From: Lawsonibacter asaccharolyticus
Lineage (GTDB): Bacteria; Bacillota; Clostridia; Oscillospirales; Oscillospiraceae
Assembly (NCBI GenBank): GCA_003112755.1
Contig: BFBT01000001.1
Location: 1,054,001-1,118,000 of the forward strand
Length of the DNA stretch: 64,000 bases
Direction of reading: 5' to 3'
The position numbers and the translations under genes were made by a program. Position 1 is the first letter of the stretch, and each line of letters begins with the position of its first letter. The notes beneath the pieces were generated by a model. It was not told the DNA's origin. It worked only from the letters and a program-made list of their open reading frames with translations, and did no database searches. Shown in pieces: positions 1 to 8,020 of the stretch.

Positions 1-123
1 CTGTATTTCCACATTGGCTGCCAGGCCGAGCACCCTTTGCACAACGACGCTTTTCTTCCCCGGGAGGAGGTGCTGGGCGTGGCCATTGATCTGATGACCG
101 ACTACTTCCTCGCCCAGGCCTGA
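1..123 (+). CDS. M20-family amidohydrolase/peptidase, C-terminal end only
   Basis: The last 40 codons of a gene that enters from the left. The visible end contains PLHNDAF followed by two acidic residues and a short helix (VLGVAIDLMTDYF). This matches the C-terminal His-Asn / Glu-Glu segment of M20D amidohydrolases such as hippurate or N-acyl-amino-acid hydrolases, where the His helps bind the metal pair. Family assignment rests on this short segment only, so the substrate cannot be named. A strong hairpin terminator follows 22 bp after the stop. Confidence 0.6.
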   Translation: MYFHIGCQAEHPLHNDAFLPREEVLGVAIDLMTDYFLAQA

Positions 124-145
124 TCTTTTTCTGAAAATCTGTCTT

Positions 146-179
146 ATGCCGCGCCCGGAAGTGACCCCGGGCGCGGCAT
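146..179 (+). terminator. Intrinsic terminator after the amidohydrolase gene
   Basis: Inverted repeat ATGCCGCGCCCGG / CCGGGCGCGGCAT with an 8-base loop. Only a short T-containing tail follows (TTTCT). It separates the partial gene from the antiporter leader. Confidence 0.75.
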
Positions 180-307
180 TTCTAGTGCGATCTCCTCTCT
201 CATTTATTTATTTGCTTCTTTCCCTTCCATTTTCTCACTTTTGACGTTCATAACAAAATTGTTGTTCAGTTTCTGTTAAAATCGTACACCTTCTCGGTGC
301 AAATCAC

Positions 308-336
308 TGGACTTTCTTTTTTGTTTGTGGTAGTAT
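308..336 (+). promoter_or_regulatory. Predicted sigma-A promoter of the antiporter gene
   Basis: TGGACT (308-313), 17-bp spacer, TAGTAT (331-336) preceded by TGG, giving an extended -10. It implies a 5' leader of about 140 nt. Confidence 0.55.
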
Positions 337-342
337 CCATAC

Positions 343-483
343 GCTGACGGAGACGGTTGCTCTTTCTTTGATCCCAGCGGCCGGACGTCTGGGGGCATTG
401 ATGTCTTCTCTTAATTCCCCATAGGGCATCCGCCGCAGCCGCCACAGTTACGCATCATTTCGTCTGCAAGAAGGTAATCTGCC
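343..483 (+). promoter_or_regulatory. Long structured 5' leader of the antiporter gene
   Basis: A 7-bp closing helix pairs 354-360 with 435-441. It encloses a hairpin CCCAG (373-377) / CTGGG (389-393) and a small GATG/CATC pairing (400-403 / 427-430), so the leader can form a multi-branched domain. The ribosome-binding site AGAAGG lies just before the ATG at 484. Leaders of cation/proton antiporters can carry ion or c-di-AMP riboswitches, but I cannot match this one to a known consensus. The rest of 180-483 shows nothing else. Confidence 0.3.
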
Positions 484-1818
484 ATGGAATCATATCATTT
501 TATTTTTGATGTGGCCCTGATCCTGCTGGTCACAAAGTGCTTTGCCATGCTTACCAAACGGGTGGATATGCCCCAGGTGGTAGGCTCTCTGCTGGCCGGC
601 CTGCTGCTGGGGCCCAGCATCCTCAACCTGGTCCAGCCCAGTGACTTTCTCGCTATGCTCTCCGAGCTGGGCGTGGTGGTGCTCATGTTCGGCGCCGGAC
701 TCCAGACCGATATCCAGGAGCTGAAAAAATCCGGCAAAGCTGCCTTTTTCATCGCCCTGATCGGCGTGCTGGTCCCCCTGGCGGGCGGCTATGTCCTGGC
801 CGAGGTCTTCAACCACGGGGGTTCCTTCCTGGAGAACATGTTCGTGGGCACCGTATTCACCGCCACCTCCGTCTCCATCAGTGTAGAGACCCTGAAGGAG
901 ATGGGCAAGCTGTCCACCCGTTCCGGCAACGCCATCTTGGGTGCCGCCCTGATCGATGATATTCTGGGGCTGATCCTGCTGACCCTGATCACCAGTGCCT
1001 CTGACAGCAGCATCAGCCTTGGCATCGTGATGATCAAGATCGTGGCTTTCTTTGTTGTCACCGGCGTGGCTGGCTACTTCCTCCACGGGCTGATCCAGCG
1101 GTGGATGAACTCTGCCTCCTGGAACCGGAAGCGCTTCGCCGTCATCTCCCTGGCTTTCTGCTTCTTCTATGCCTATGTGGCGGAGGAGGTCTTCGGCGTG
1201 GCGGATATCATCGGCGCCTTCTTCGCCGGCCTGATGATCGCCAACACCACCCGGGCCGTCTATGTCAACTCCCAGTGTGAGACCCTCTCCTACATGCTCC
1301 TCTCCCCCGTCTTTTTTGCCAGCGTGGGCCTGAAAGTCACCCTCTCCTCCATGGATGGGACCGTCATCCTGCTCACCGTCATCGCCATCGCGCTGGCCAT
1401 CGTCACCAAGGTCATCGGCTGCGGCCTGGGGGCCAAGCTGTTCGGCTACACCAACGCCGAGTCCCTGCGCATCGGTGTTGGCATGGTATCCCGGGGCGAG
1501 GTAGCCCTGATCGTTACCAACAAGGGGATCGCCACTGGAATGATGAACCCCATCTTCCTGGCCCCCATGGTCATCATGGTGGCTGCCACCACCATCGTCA
1601 CCCCCATCATGCTCCGCGCCGTCTACCCAAAGAAGAAGGCCGAAGAGGATTACAGCGACCTGGTACAGAGCGACTTGGTGGACAACTACGAGGAGGTCAG
1701 CGACTTCGATTTGGCCGCCCAGACCATGCTGGACATGCACAACCAGCTCCAGGGCAAGGGCCGGGACGGCCGCTCAAAGGGCAGTGGGAAGCCTCCCCGC
1801 ACCCCTGAGCAGGGCTGA
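484..1818 (+). CDS. CPA2-family cation/proton antiporter
   Basis: Integral membrane protein of 444 residues with about 12 hydrophobic segments, filling residues 5-385. The opening ([16 protein letters not shown]) and the conserved GADIIG-type segment ([19 protein letters not shown]) are those of KefB/NapA-type monovalent cation/proton antiporters. It has the length of the transport domain only. The hydrophilic tail (residues 390-444) carries no TrkA-N/RCK regulatory domain. Likely role: Na+/H+ or K+/H+ exchange for pH and ion homeostasis. It stands alone between two terminators and has its own promoter and long leader, suggesting individual regulation. Ion specificity is not readable from the sequence. 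Confidence 0.85.
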   Translation: MESYHFIFDVALILLVTKCFAMLTKRVDMPQVVGSLLAGLLLGPSILNLVQPSDFLAMLSELGVVVLMFGAGLQTDIQELKKSGKAAFFIALIGVLVPLAGGYVLAEVFNHGGSFLENMFVGTVFTATSVSISVETLKEMGKLSTRSGNAILGAALIDDILGLILLTLITSASDSSISLGIVMIKIVAFFVVTGVAGYFLHGLIQRWMNSASWNRKRFAVISLAFCFFYAYVAEEVFGVADIIGAFFAGLMIANTTRAVYVNSQCETLSYMLLSPVFFASVGLKVTLSSMDGTVILLTVIAIALAIVTKVIGCGLGAKLFGYTNAESLRIGVGMVSRGEVALIVTNKGIATGMMNPIFLAPMVIMVAATTIVTPIMLRAVYPKKKAEEDYSDLVQSDLVDNYEEVSDFDLAAQTMLDMHNQLQGKGRDGRSKGSGKPPRTPEQG

Positions 1819-1835
1819 CCGTATCTCATTTTCAA

Positions 1836-1880
1836 CAGCGGGCCTCCGGAATCGTTCCGGAGGCCCGCTGTTTCTCCTTT
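1836..1880 (+). terminator. Intrinsic terminator after the antiporter gene
   Basis: 15-bp perfect stem (1836-1850 with 1856-1870), 5-base loop, then TTTCTCCTTT. Confidence 0.85.
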
Positions 1881-1889
1881 AACTCCCGC

Positions 1890-1917
1890 TTGCTTTCTCC
1901 AGTCCCTGTGATACAAT
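1890..1917 (+). promoter_or_regulatory. Predicted promoter of the FHA-ftsW / pbp operon
   Basis: TTGCTT (1890-1895) and TACAAT (1912-1917) with TGA before it (extended -10), spacer 16 bp. An open frame beginning at 1890 would use this promoter DNA as coding sequence, an argument for the downstream TTG start at 1980. Confidence 0.6.
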
Positions 1918-1979
1918 ATCACCGATCTCTTGTCTTGCAGTCCCCTGCCGGTCTGCCGTCCCCGAAAGGAGGGGTCCCC

Positions 1980-3731
1980 TTGTCTGAATCGATCTCCGCC
2001 TTCCAGGCCTTTCCCCAACTCCTGGGCACCTGGCTGACAGAGCACGCCCAAGCCGTCTGGTGGTACACCGCCCTGGTCCGCTTCCTCTTCCCCATCCTCG
2101 CCCTGCTGGTGCTGGTGCGGGCCATCCGCGGCCTGCTGCGAGTCCCCCACACCCCGGAGCAGTGGGGACAGCTCAGCCTGCCCGGCGGCGGCTCCCTCCC
2201 CATCGACCACTGGGAAAATATCCTGGGCCGCTCCTCCTCCGCAGATATCCGCCTCAATTTTTCCACCGTCTCCCGCCAGCACGCCGCCCTTCTCCGGGAC
2301 GAGTCCGGTTCCTGGTGGGTCACGGACCTGGGCTCTAAGGGCGGCACCCAGGTCAACGGCGTCCAGGTCTCCCAGCGCACCCCCATCCGGGTGGGGGACA
2401 CCCTCACCGTGGGGGGCGTGGACCTGCTCTTCCTCCCCCTGTCCCGGGAGGAGGGGGAACAGCTCTCCCGCCGGCGGCAGGAGGAGGCCCCTCTGCCCAT
2501 GTGGCCCTCCCTGCTGTGGCTGACTTTGTTCCAGCTGCTGGCTGCCCTCCAGCTGGCCGTCAGTGCGGGGGCGTCGGTCTCCCCCAGCCTGTTTCTCCTC
2601 TTCCCCGGCCTCCCCACCGTCATGTGGACCTACTATCTGGCTTTGCGCCGCTGCGGCGCCCGGGGGTTCGAGATGGAGACCATCGCCTTCTTTCTCTCCA
2701 CCCTCTCCCTGGCCGTCACCGCCTCCTCCGCCCCCGGCTCTGTGCTGAAGCAGTTCATCGCCATCCTGCTGGGGCTGACCGCCCTTGTGGTGCTGGGGGT
2801 GTGGCTGCGGGACACCAGCCGCACCCAGCGGCTGCGCTGGCTGATGGCTGCGGCTGCCATCGCCCTGCTGTCCGTCACCTTGGTGCTGGGACAGACCCGC
2901 TTTGGGGCGGCCAACTGGATCATCCTGGGCCCCCTCTCCTTTCAGCCCTCTGAGGTGGCCAAGATCTTCTACATCTTTGCCGGCTCCGCCACTCTGGAGC
3001 GGCTGTTCCACAGGCGCAACCTGGGGCTGTTCATGGTGCTCACCGGGGTATGTCTGCTCTGTCTGGCGCTGATGAGCGACTTCGGCACCGCCCTCATCTT
3101 CTTCGCCACCTTCCTGGTGATCGCCTACCTCCGCTCCGGCGACTTCGCCACCCTGTCCCTGATCTGCGGCGGGGCCCTGTTTGCCGGCCTGCTGGTCCTC
3201 AACTTCAAGCCCTACATCTTCCGCCGCTTCGCCTCCTGGGGCCACGCCTGGGAGTTCGCCTCCACCACCGGCTATCAGCAGACCCGGGCCATGTCGGCCG
3301 CCGCCTCCGGCGGCCTGGTGGGGGTGGGGGCCGGAGAGGGCTGGCTGCACACCGTGCCGGCGGCGGACACCGACCTCGTATTCGGCATGCTGTGCGAGGA
3401 GTGGGGCCTGCTCATCGCCCTGCTGGCGGTGGTCTCTATCGTCACCCTGGCCCTCTTTGCCGCCCGGGCCTGCCGGGTGGGCCGCTCCGCTTTCTATACC
3501 ATCGCCGCCTGCGCCGCGGGCTCACTCATGGTGGTGCAGACCGCCCTGAACATCTTCGGGGCCATGGACCTGCTCCCCCTCACCGGCGTCACCCTCCCCT
3601 TTGTCTCCAACGGCGGCTCCGCCATGCTGGCCTCCTGGGGCCTGCTGGCCTTCCTGAAGGCCTCTGACACCCGGGAAAAGTCCAGCTTTGCCATCCGTTC
3701 TCCCGCCGGAAAGGAGGTACCTGTCCCGTGA
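1980..3731 (+). CDS. FHA domain fused to FtsW/RodA-type peptidoglycan glycosyltransferase
   Basis: SEDS-family protein of 583 residues when started at the TTG preceded by AAAGGAGGGG (1965-1974). After one N-terminal membrane helix (about 30-50) comes a forkhead-associated domain (about 75-155) with the phosphothreonine-binding signature: GR at 83-84, SRQH at 98-101 and NG at 126-127. The remainder is the multi-spanning SEDS polymerase, with SFQPSEVAK, MSDFGTAL and VSNGGSAML motifs. SEDS proteins polymerise lipid II glycan strands with a class B PBP, and that partner follows with a GTGA overlap. The FHA domain suggests control by Ser/Thr phosphorylation, as with the separate FHA, RodA and PbpA genes of actinobacteria. 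Whether it serves division, elongation or sporulation is unknown. Confidence 0.9.
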   Translation: MSESISAFQAFPQLLGTWLTEHAQAVWWYTALVRFLFPILALLVLVRAIRGLLRVPHTPEQWGQLSLPGGGSLPIDHWENILGRSSSADIRLNFSTVSRQHAALLRDESGSWWVTDLGSKGGTQVNGVQVSQRTPIRVGDTLTVGGVDLLFLPLSREEGEQLSRRRQEEAPLPMWPSLLWLTLFQLLAALQLAVSAGASVSPSLFLLFPGLPTVMWTYYLALRRCGARGFEMETIAFFLSTLSLAVTASSAPGSVLKQFIAILLGLTALVVLGVWLRDTSRTQRLRWLMAAAAIALLSVTLVLGQTRFGAANWIILGPLSFQPSEVAKIFYIFAGSATLERLFHRRNLGLFMVLTGVCLLCLALMSDFGTALIFFATFLVIAYLRSGDFATLSLICGGALFAGLLVLNFKPYIFRRFASWGHAWEFASTTGYQQTRAMSAAASGGLVGVGAGEGWLHTVPAADTDLVFGMLCEEWGLLIALLAVVSIVTLALFAARACRVGRSAFYTIAACAAGSLMVVQTALNIFGAMDLLPLTGVTLPFVSNGGSAMLASWGLLAFLKASDTREKSSFAIRSPAGKEVPVP

Positions 3732-5092
3732 AAAAGATCGAACGCCGGGCCGTGCTCTGCCTGGTGCTGGCCGGCCTGCTGCTGGCCGGCCTGGCCCTCT
3801 TCCTCTTCCGCTTCTTCTCCGACGGGGGGCACTGGGCCTCCTCCCCCTTCAACCGCCACCTGTACAACAGCGCCGGACAGCTCATCAGCGGCACCCTGCT
3901 GGACCGGGACGGTGAAGTGCTCTCTGCCGTGGACCAGTCGGGCAGCCGCACCTATCCCGATGGGGAGACCCGCCGCAAGTCCATCCTTCACGTGGTAGGC
4001 GACCCCTACGGCAGCATCGGCACCGGGGCCCTCACCGCTTTTGCCGACCGCCTCACCGGCTTTGACCTGCTCAACGGCGCCTTCGGGGCCCAGCGGGGCA
4101 ATCAGGTATACCTCACCATCGATGCGGACCTGAATGAGACCGCCTACCGGGCCCTCAACGGCCGGAAGGGCACAGTGGCCGTCTACAACTACCAGACGGG
4201 GGAGATCCTGTGCCTGGTGTCCTCCCCCTCCTTCGATCCCCGGAACATCCCCTCCGGCTTGGAGACCGATCCCAGCTATGATGGTGTCTATCTCAACCGC
4301 TTTCTCTCCTCCACCTTCCCGCCCGGCTCCATCTTCAAGACGGTGACCCTGGCGGCAGCGCTGGAGGAGCTGCCCGACCTGGAGGAGCGCACATGGGTCT
4401 GTGAGGGCTCGGCCCAGATCGGGGACGGGACGGTCACCTGCACCGCTGCCCACGGGGAGCAGGACATCCGAGAGGCCCTGGCCAACTCCTGCAATGTGGT
4501 GTTCGGCCAGCTGGCGGTGGAGCTGGGCGGCTCCACCCTGGAGCGCTATGCCGGGAAGGCGGGCCTGACCAGCCGCTACTCTGTCAACGGCATCCCCACT
4601 GCCGCCGGCAGCTTTTCCCTCACCGGAATTTCGGACAACGACCTGGCCTGGGCAGGCGTGGGCCAGTACCACGACGCGGTGAACCCCTGCTCCATGCTGG
4701 TCTACATGGGGGCCATCGCCAATGGTGGAAGGGCCGCCGTCCCCTGCCTGCTCCTCCAGGTGGACACGCCGGGCCTGCCCGATCTGCCCCAGTTCACCCG
4801 CCGCACCGGCCGCCTCATTGCCCGGGACACCGCCGAGACCCTGGCCGACATGATGGCCTACAACGTCACCGCCGCCTACGGGACCAGCCGCTTTCCCAAT
4901 ATGGACCTGTGCGCCAAGTCGGGGACAGCGGAGGTGGGGGGCGGCCAGGCCCCCCACGCCTGGTTCACCGGCTTCCTCCGGGATGAGGACCACCCCTACG
5001 CCTTTCTCGTGCTGGTGGAGAACGGCGGGAGCGGCTCCTCCGCGGCCGGAGATGTGGCCTCCCGGGTGCTCAACGCTCTGGTGTCCCCCTGA
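3728..5092 (+). CDS. Class B penicillin-binding protein (transpeptidase), PbpA/FtsI-like
   Basis: Peptidoglycan transpeptidase of 454 residues with an N-terminal membrane anchor (residues 8-30) and an extracellular transpeptidase domain. All three active-site motifs are present: SIFK at 201-204 (nucleophile Ser201), SCN at 254-256 and KSGT at 397-400. It is shorter than FtsI/SpoVD and lacks PASTA repeats, most resembling PbpA of actinobacterial rodA-pbpA pairs. The GTG start overlaps the preceding SEDS gene by four bases, so the two are translationally coupled and probably act as one glycosyltransferase/transpeptidase unit at the membrane. It is a predicted beta-lactam target. Confidence 0.9.
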   Translation: MKKIERRAVLCLVLAGLLLAGLALFLFRFFSDGGHWASSPFNRHLYNSAGQLISGTLLDRDGEVLSAVDQSGSRTYPDGETRRKSILHVVGDPYGSIGTGALTAFADRLTGFDLLNGAFGAQRGNQVYLTIDADLNETAYRALNGRKGTVAVYNYQTGEILCLVSSPSFDPRNIPSGLETDPSYDGVYLNRFLSSTFPPGSIFKTVTLAAALEELPDLEERTWVCEGSAQIGDGTVTCTAAHGEQDIREALANSCNVVFGQLAVELGGSTLERYAGKAGLTSRYSVNGIPTAAGSFSLTGISDNDLAWAGVGQYHDAVNPCSMLVYMGAIANGGRAAVPCLLLQVDTPGLPDLPQFTRRTGRLIARDTAETLADMMAYNVTAAYGTSRFPNMDLCAKSGTAEVGGGQAPHAWFTGFLRDEDHPYAFLVLVENGGSGSSAAGDVASRVLNALVSP

Positions 5093-5098
5093 TCTCCC

Positions 5099-5140
5099 CC
5101 GTCCGGCAGAGGCCCTTCCCTGCCGGGCGGATTTTCTTCC
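5099..5140 (+). terminator. Intrinsic terminator after the pbp gene
   Basis: CCGTCCGGCAG pairs with CTGCCGGGCGG (5120-5130) with one G-U pair, followed by ATTTTCTTCC. Confidence 0.75.
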
Positions 5141-5149
5141 CCCTTCCCG

Positions 5150-5191
5150 TTGCATTTGTTATGCCGATATGGTACAGTTGACTTATGTAAC
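5150..5191 (+). promoter_or_regulatory. Promoter and possible auto-operator of the SorC-type regulator
   Basis: TTGCAT (5150-5155), 17-bp spacer, TACAGT (5173-5178) with TGG before it. The motif TTATGTAAC (5183-5191) lies on the expected transcription start. The same GTAAC core recurs around the dha promoter, so it may be the regulator's binding site. Confidence 0.5.
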
Positions 5192-5221
5192 AGCCGCGGT
5201 GTAGAAAGGCAGGTGAGCGGC

Positions 5222-6154
5222 TTGGCGCCCAGCAAGGAAAAGCTCCTCCGTCTGGCCCATGTGGCCCGGCGCTACTATCTGGAGGACTGGAAGCAGATCG
5301 ACATTGCCCGGGAACTGGGGGTGTCCCGTCCCCTGGTGAGCCGGATGCTGGGGGAGGCCCGGGAGCTGGGCGTGGTGCAGATCACCGTCTACGAACCGGG
5401 GGAAGAGAGCGCTGTCCTGCTGGACCGGCTGCGGCTGTCCACCTCCCTCCAGGGGGGCGTGCTGGTGGAGGACGGCCGGGACGACGACGCCACCAATCAG
5501 CTGCTCTCCCAGGGGGCCGTGGACCTGCTGCGGCAGATCGGCGCCCGCCGCCTGGGGGTAGGCTGGGGCCACCTGATCGGCCAGCTGGTGACCTGGCTGG
5601 AGGAAAATCCCCAGCCCAGCAGCACCGTCACTGATATCTTCCCCCTGGTGGGAAATGCCAGCATCCCTGCCCGCAACTACCAGTCCAACGAAAACGTCCG
5701 CCTCATGGCCCAGCAGCTGGGCGCCGCCCCCCACTTCCTCTATCTCCCCGCCCTGCCGGAGAGCCTGGAGGAGAAGCAGCTGCTGTGCTCCACCGAGGTC
5801 TACCGCCAGATCCAGGACCAGTGGGTTCAGATGGACACCGCCCTGGTCAACATCGGAAACTACCCCTCCAGCCCCGACTTTGCCTCCCTGGTCCGGTACG
5901 GCAGCCTGCTCCAGCAGCAGCACACCTGTGGACGGCTGCTGGTCTACTACTTCAACGAGGCAGGCACGGTGATCCAGTCGGATCAGGACTTCGCCATCCA
6001 GATCCCTTTGGAGCTGCTGAAGCAGTGCCCTCATATCGTGGGCGTCTGCTCCGCCAACACCAGTGAGAAAGCCCTGCGGGGCGCCCTCCGGTCCGGGATC
6101 TTCACCCACATCGCAGCCCGGGCGGAGCTGGTCAAGTCCCTGCTGGGCCAATAA
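5222..6154 (+). CDS. SorC/DeoR-family (LsrR-like) sugar-responsive transcriptional regulator
   Basis: Repressor-type protein of about 310 residues. An N-terminal helix-turn-helix (about 15-50, IDIARELGVSRPLVSRML) is followed by a sugar-phosphate-binding domain typical of the SorC family, with GVGWGHLIGQL and the late VGVCSANTSEKALRGALRSG segment. Length matches LsrR and CggR. The TTG at 5222 is preferred because AGGTGA lies 5 bases upstream; GTG at 5213 is the alternative. It sits just upstream of the dha/lsrF-like operon and is separated from it by a terminator, so it is probably its dedicated regulator. The effector is likely a phosphorylated intermediate of that pathway, by analogy with LsrR and phospho-AI-2. 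Confidence 0.85.
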   Translation: MAPSKEKLLRLAHVARRYYLEDWKQIDIARELGVSRPLVSRMLGEARELGVVQITVYEPGEESAVLLDRLRLSTSLQGGVLVEDGRDDDATNQLLSQGAVDLLRQIGARRLGVGWGHLIGQLVTWLEENPQPSSTVTDIFPLVGNASIPARNYQSNENVRLMAQQLGAAPHFLYLPALPESLEEKQLLCSTEVYRQIQDQWVQMDTALVNIGNYPSSPDFASLVRYGSLLQQQHTCGRLLVYYFNEAGTVIQSDQDFAIQIPLELLKQCPHIVGVCSANTSEKALRGALRSGIFTHIAARAELVKSLLGQ

Positions 6155-6166
6155 GTAACATATGTA

Positions 6167-6209
6167 ACTCCCTGCGGAGGATCGTCCCTCCACAGGGAGT
6201 TCTATTTTT
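6167..6209 (+). terminator. Intrinsic terminator after the SorC-type regulator
   Basis: ACTCCCTG / CAGGGAGT outer stem plus GGAGG / CCTCC inner stem (6167-6200), followed by TCTATTTTT. Confidence 0.8.
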
Positions 6210-6238
6210 GTCTGTTTTGCATAAATTTCAATATATCA

Positions 6239-6318
6239 TTACGTAAATGACAGAGAAAAAAAGATCTATCTATTGATTTTTGTTACCTTTTATAGTAGTA
6301 TCTACGCACAGAAGTAAC
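6239..6318 (+). promoter_or_regulatory. dha operon promoter with candidate SorC operator half-sites
   Basis: TTGATT (6273-6278), 17-bp spacer, TAGTAT (6296-6301). An inverted pair GTTAC (6282-6286, inside the spacer) and GTAAC (6314-6318, downstream of the start) is spaced 32 bp centre to centre, about three helical turns. TTACGTAA lies upstream at 6239-6246, and GTAAC is repeated directly at 6155-6159 and 6164-6168. The placement fits repression. Confidence 0.55.
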
Positions 6319-6370
6319 ACAGCCCAGCAGGAGCTTTCCTAAGTTTTGTCCAGGAGGGAGGTGACACCAT

Positions 6371-6979
6371 ATGACCAAGCAGGAATTTGCATCCCGGCTT
6401 CAGAACGCCTGTGCGGCAGTGACCGCCGCAGAGCAGGAGCTGACGGAGATCGACTCCCGGTTCGGCGACGCCGACCACGGCCTGACCATGAGCAAGATCG
6501 CCAAAGCCGTCTCCGCCGCAGCAGGGGAGTCAGAGGGCGGCATCCAAGCCATGCTGGACGATGCGGCCATGGCTGTCATGGTCCTGAACGGCGGCAGTGC
6601 CGTCCCCCTGTGGAACACCTGGCTGGATGGTCTCCAGGAGGAGGCCCCCGAGGGGAATGAGATCGATACGGCGGGCATCCAGGCCATCTTCGCCAAAGCG
6701 CTGAAGGCCCTCAGCGACATGTCCGGCGCCAAGGTGGGGGACAAGACCATGATGGACGCCCTGATCCCCGCCAGTCAGGCCATCGCTGCCTACTCCGGCA
6801 GCGATGAGGCCGGGCTGTTCGACGCCGCCGCCCAGGCCGCGCTCCAGGGGGCCGAGGCCAGCAAGCAGTTCGTCTCCAAGTTCGGCCGTGCCAAGAGCTA
6901 CGGCGAGCAGACCATCGGGACCCCGGATGCCGGGGCCGCCTCCATGGCCTATTTCTTCCAGGGGCTGGCACGGCCCTGA
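6371..6979 (+). CDS. dhaL: DhaL-type kinase subunit (ADP/ATP-binding)
   Basis: All-helical DhaL domain of 202 residues. The nucleotide-magnesium loop FGDADHGLTM (residues 36-45) carries the two Asp and one His of the family's D-x-D-H-G signature. In bacteria DhaL transfers phosphate to the hydroxyketone held covalently by DhaK. The ribosome-binding site GGGAGGTGA lies 7 bases before the ATG. It is the first gene of a four-gene operon with order dhaL-dhaK, the reverse of the common dhaKLM. No DhaM phosphotransferase subunit is present, so the phosphate donor (PTS or ATP) is unresolved. Confidence 0.88.
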   Translation: MTKQEFASRLQNACAAVTAAEQELTEIDSRFGDADHGLTMSKIAKAVSAAAGESEGGIQAMLDDAAMAVMVLNGGSAVPLWNTWLDGLQEEAPEGNEIDTAGIQAIFAKALKALSDMSGAKVGDKTMMDALIPASQAIAAYSGSDEAGLFDAAAQAALQGAEASKQFVSKFGRAKSYGEQTIGTPDAGAASMAYFFQGLARP

Positions 6980-7018
6980 GCGCATCTCCATTGATTTTGA
7001 ACGGGAGGTACTCCATAT

Positions 7019-8017
7019 ATGAAAATGAAGAAGTTTATCAACTCCCCCGAGACCATCACCGACGAGGAGCTGGTGGGTCTTGGCCTGGCCTACCCCGACA
7101 TTCTGGAGGTGGACGGCCATCTAGTCATCAGCAAGGACCTGGCCGACGCAGACCGGGTGACCATCGTCACCTACGGCGGCTCCGGCCACGAGCCCGCCCA
7201 GGCGGGTTTTGTGGGCAAGGGAATGCTGGACGTGCAGGCGGTGGGCGATATCTTCGCCGCCCCCAACGGCAAGCTGGTCTTTGACGCCATGAAGCTGGCC
7301 GATAAGGGCCACGGCGTGCTGCTGCTCACTCTGAACTACGCCGGCGACCAGCTGGCGGGCAAGCAGGCCATCAAGCTGGCCCAGAAGGCTGGGCTGAACT
7401 TCCGCCAGGTGGTCACCGGCGAGGAGATCCAGTACGACCCCAGCGGGGAGGACAACAAGCGGGGCCTGGCCGGTGCGGTGGCCCTGTATCACATTGCGGC
7501 CGCCGCCGCCCGGGAGGGCAAGAGCCTGGACGAGGTGGCCGAGATCGCCCAGCGGTACGCCGACAGCATGGCCTCTGTCACCGTCAAGTCCACCGACGCC
7601 ACCCACCCCCAGAACGGCATGTCTTTCGGCGACCTGGGTGAGACCGACCTGATGGAGATCGGTGCCGGCCAGCACGGCGAGGGCGGCGGCGTCCGGGTGC
7701 CCATGATGTCCTCCAAGGATACCGTGGCCACTGTGGCCGAGGCCCTGTCCAAGAAGCTGGAGCTAAAGGCGGGCGACAAGGCCTTCGTGATGATCAACGG
7801 CTGCGGCGCCACCACCATGATGGAGATGCTGGTGCTGTTCAAGGACACCGTGGAGTTCCTGAAAGCCAAGGGCGTGGAAGTGGTGGCCAGCATGGTGGGA
7901 GAGATCCTCACCGTACAGGAGGCCGCCGGCTTCCAGATGAACATCGCCAAGTGGGACGACGAGTTCATCCGCCTGTGGAACACCCCCTGCCACACCCCTG
8001 CGTACAGCAAGGAGTAA
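7019..8017 (+). CDS. dhaK: DhaK-type kinase subunit (hydroxyketone-binding)
   Basis: DhaK subunit of 332 residues, full length for the family. The substrate-binding residues are in place: GGSGHEP at 53-59, Asp110 in NYAGD, and His219 in AGQHGEGGG, equivalent to the His that forms a hemiaminal with dihydroxyacetone in E. coli. The ribosome-binding site GGGAGGT precedes the ATG; dhaL ends 39 bp upstream and the aldolase gene starts 3 bp downstream. The protein need not be specific for dihydroxyacetone. Its neighbour is an LsrF homologue, so a 4- or 5-carbon hydroxyketone such as DPD (AI-2) or erythrulose is possible. Confidence 0.9.
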   Translation: MKMKKFINSPETITDEELVGLGLAYPDILEVDGHLVISKDLADADRVTIVTYGGSGHEPAQAGFVGKGMLDVQAVGDIFAAPNGKLVFDAMKLADKGHGVLLLTLNYAGDQLAGKQAIKLAQKAGLNFRQVVTGEEIQYDPSGEDNKRGLAGAVALYHIAAAAAREGKSLDEVAEIAQRYADSMASVTVKSTDATHPQNGMSFGDLGETDLMEIGAGQHGEGGGVRVPMMSSKDTVATVAEALSKKLELKAGDKAFVMINGCGATTMMEMLVLFKDTVEFLKAKGVEVVASMVGEILTVQEAAGFQMNIAKWDDEFIRLWNTPCHTPAYSKE

Positions 8018-8020
8018 GAC

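Noticed and set aside
343..483. c-di-AMP (ydaO) riboswitch in the antiporter leader
   Set aside because: The conserved blocks I know for that class are absent; kept only as an unclassified structured leader.
1686..3350. A 554-codon minus-strand frame over the FHA-FtsW gene
   Set aside because: Gly/Gln-rich antisense shadow; the plus strand carries clear FHA and SEDS motifs with promoter and Shine-Dalgarno.
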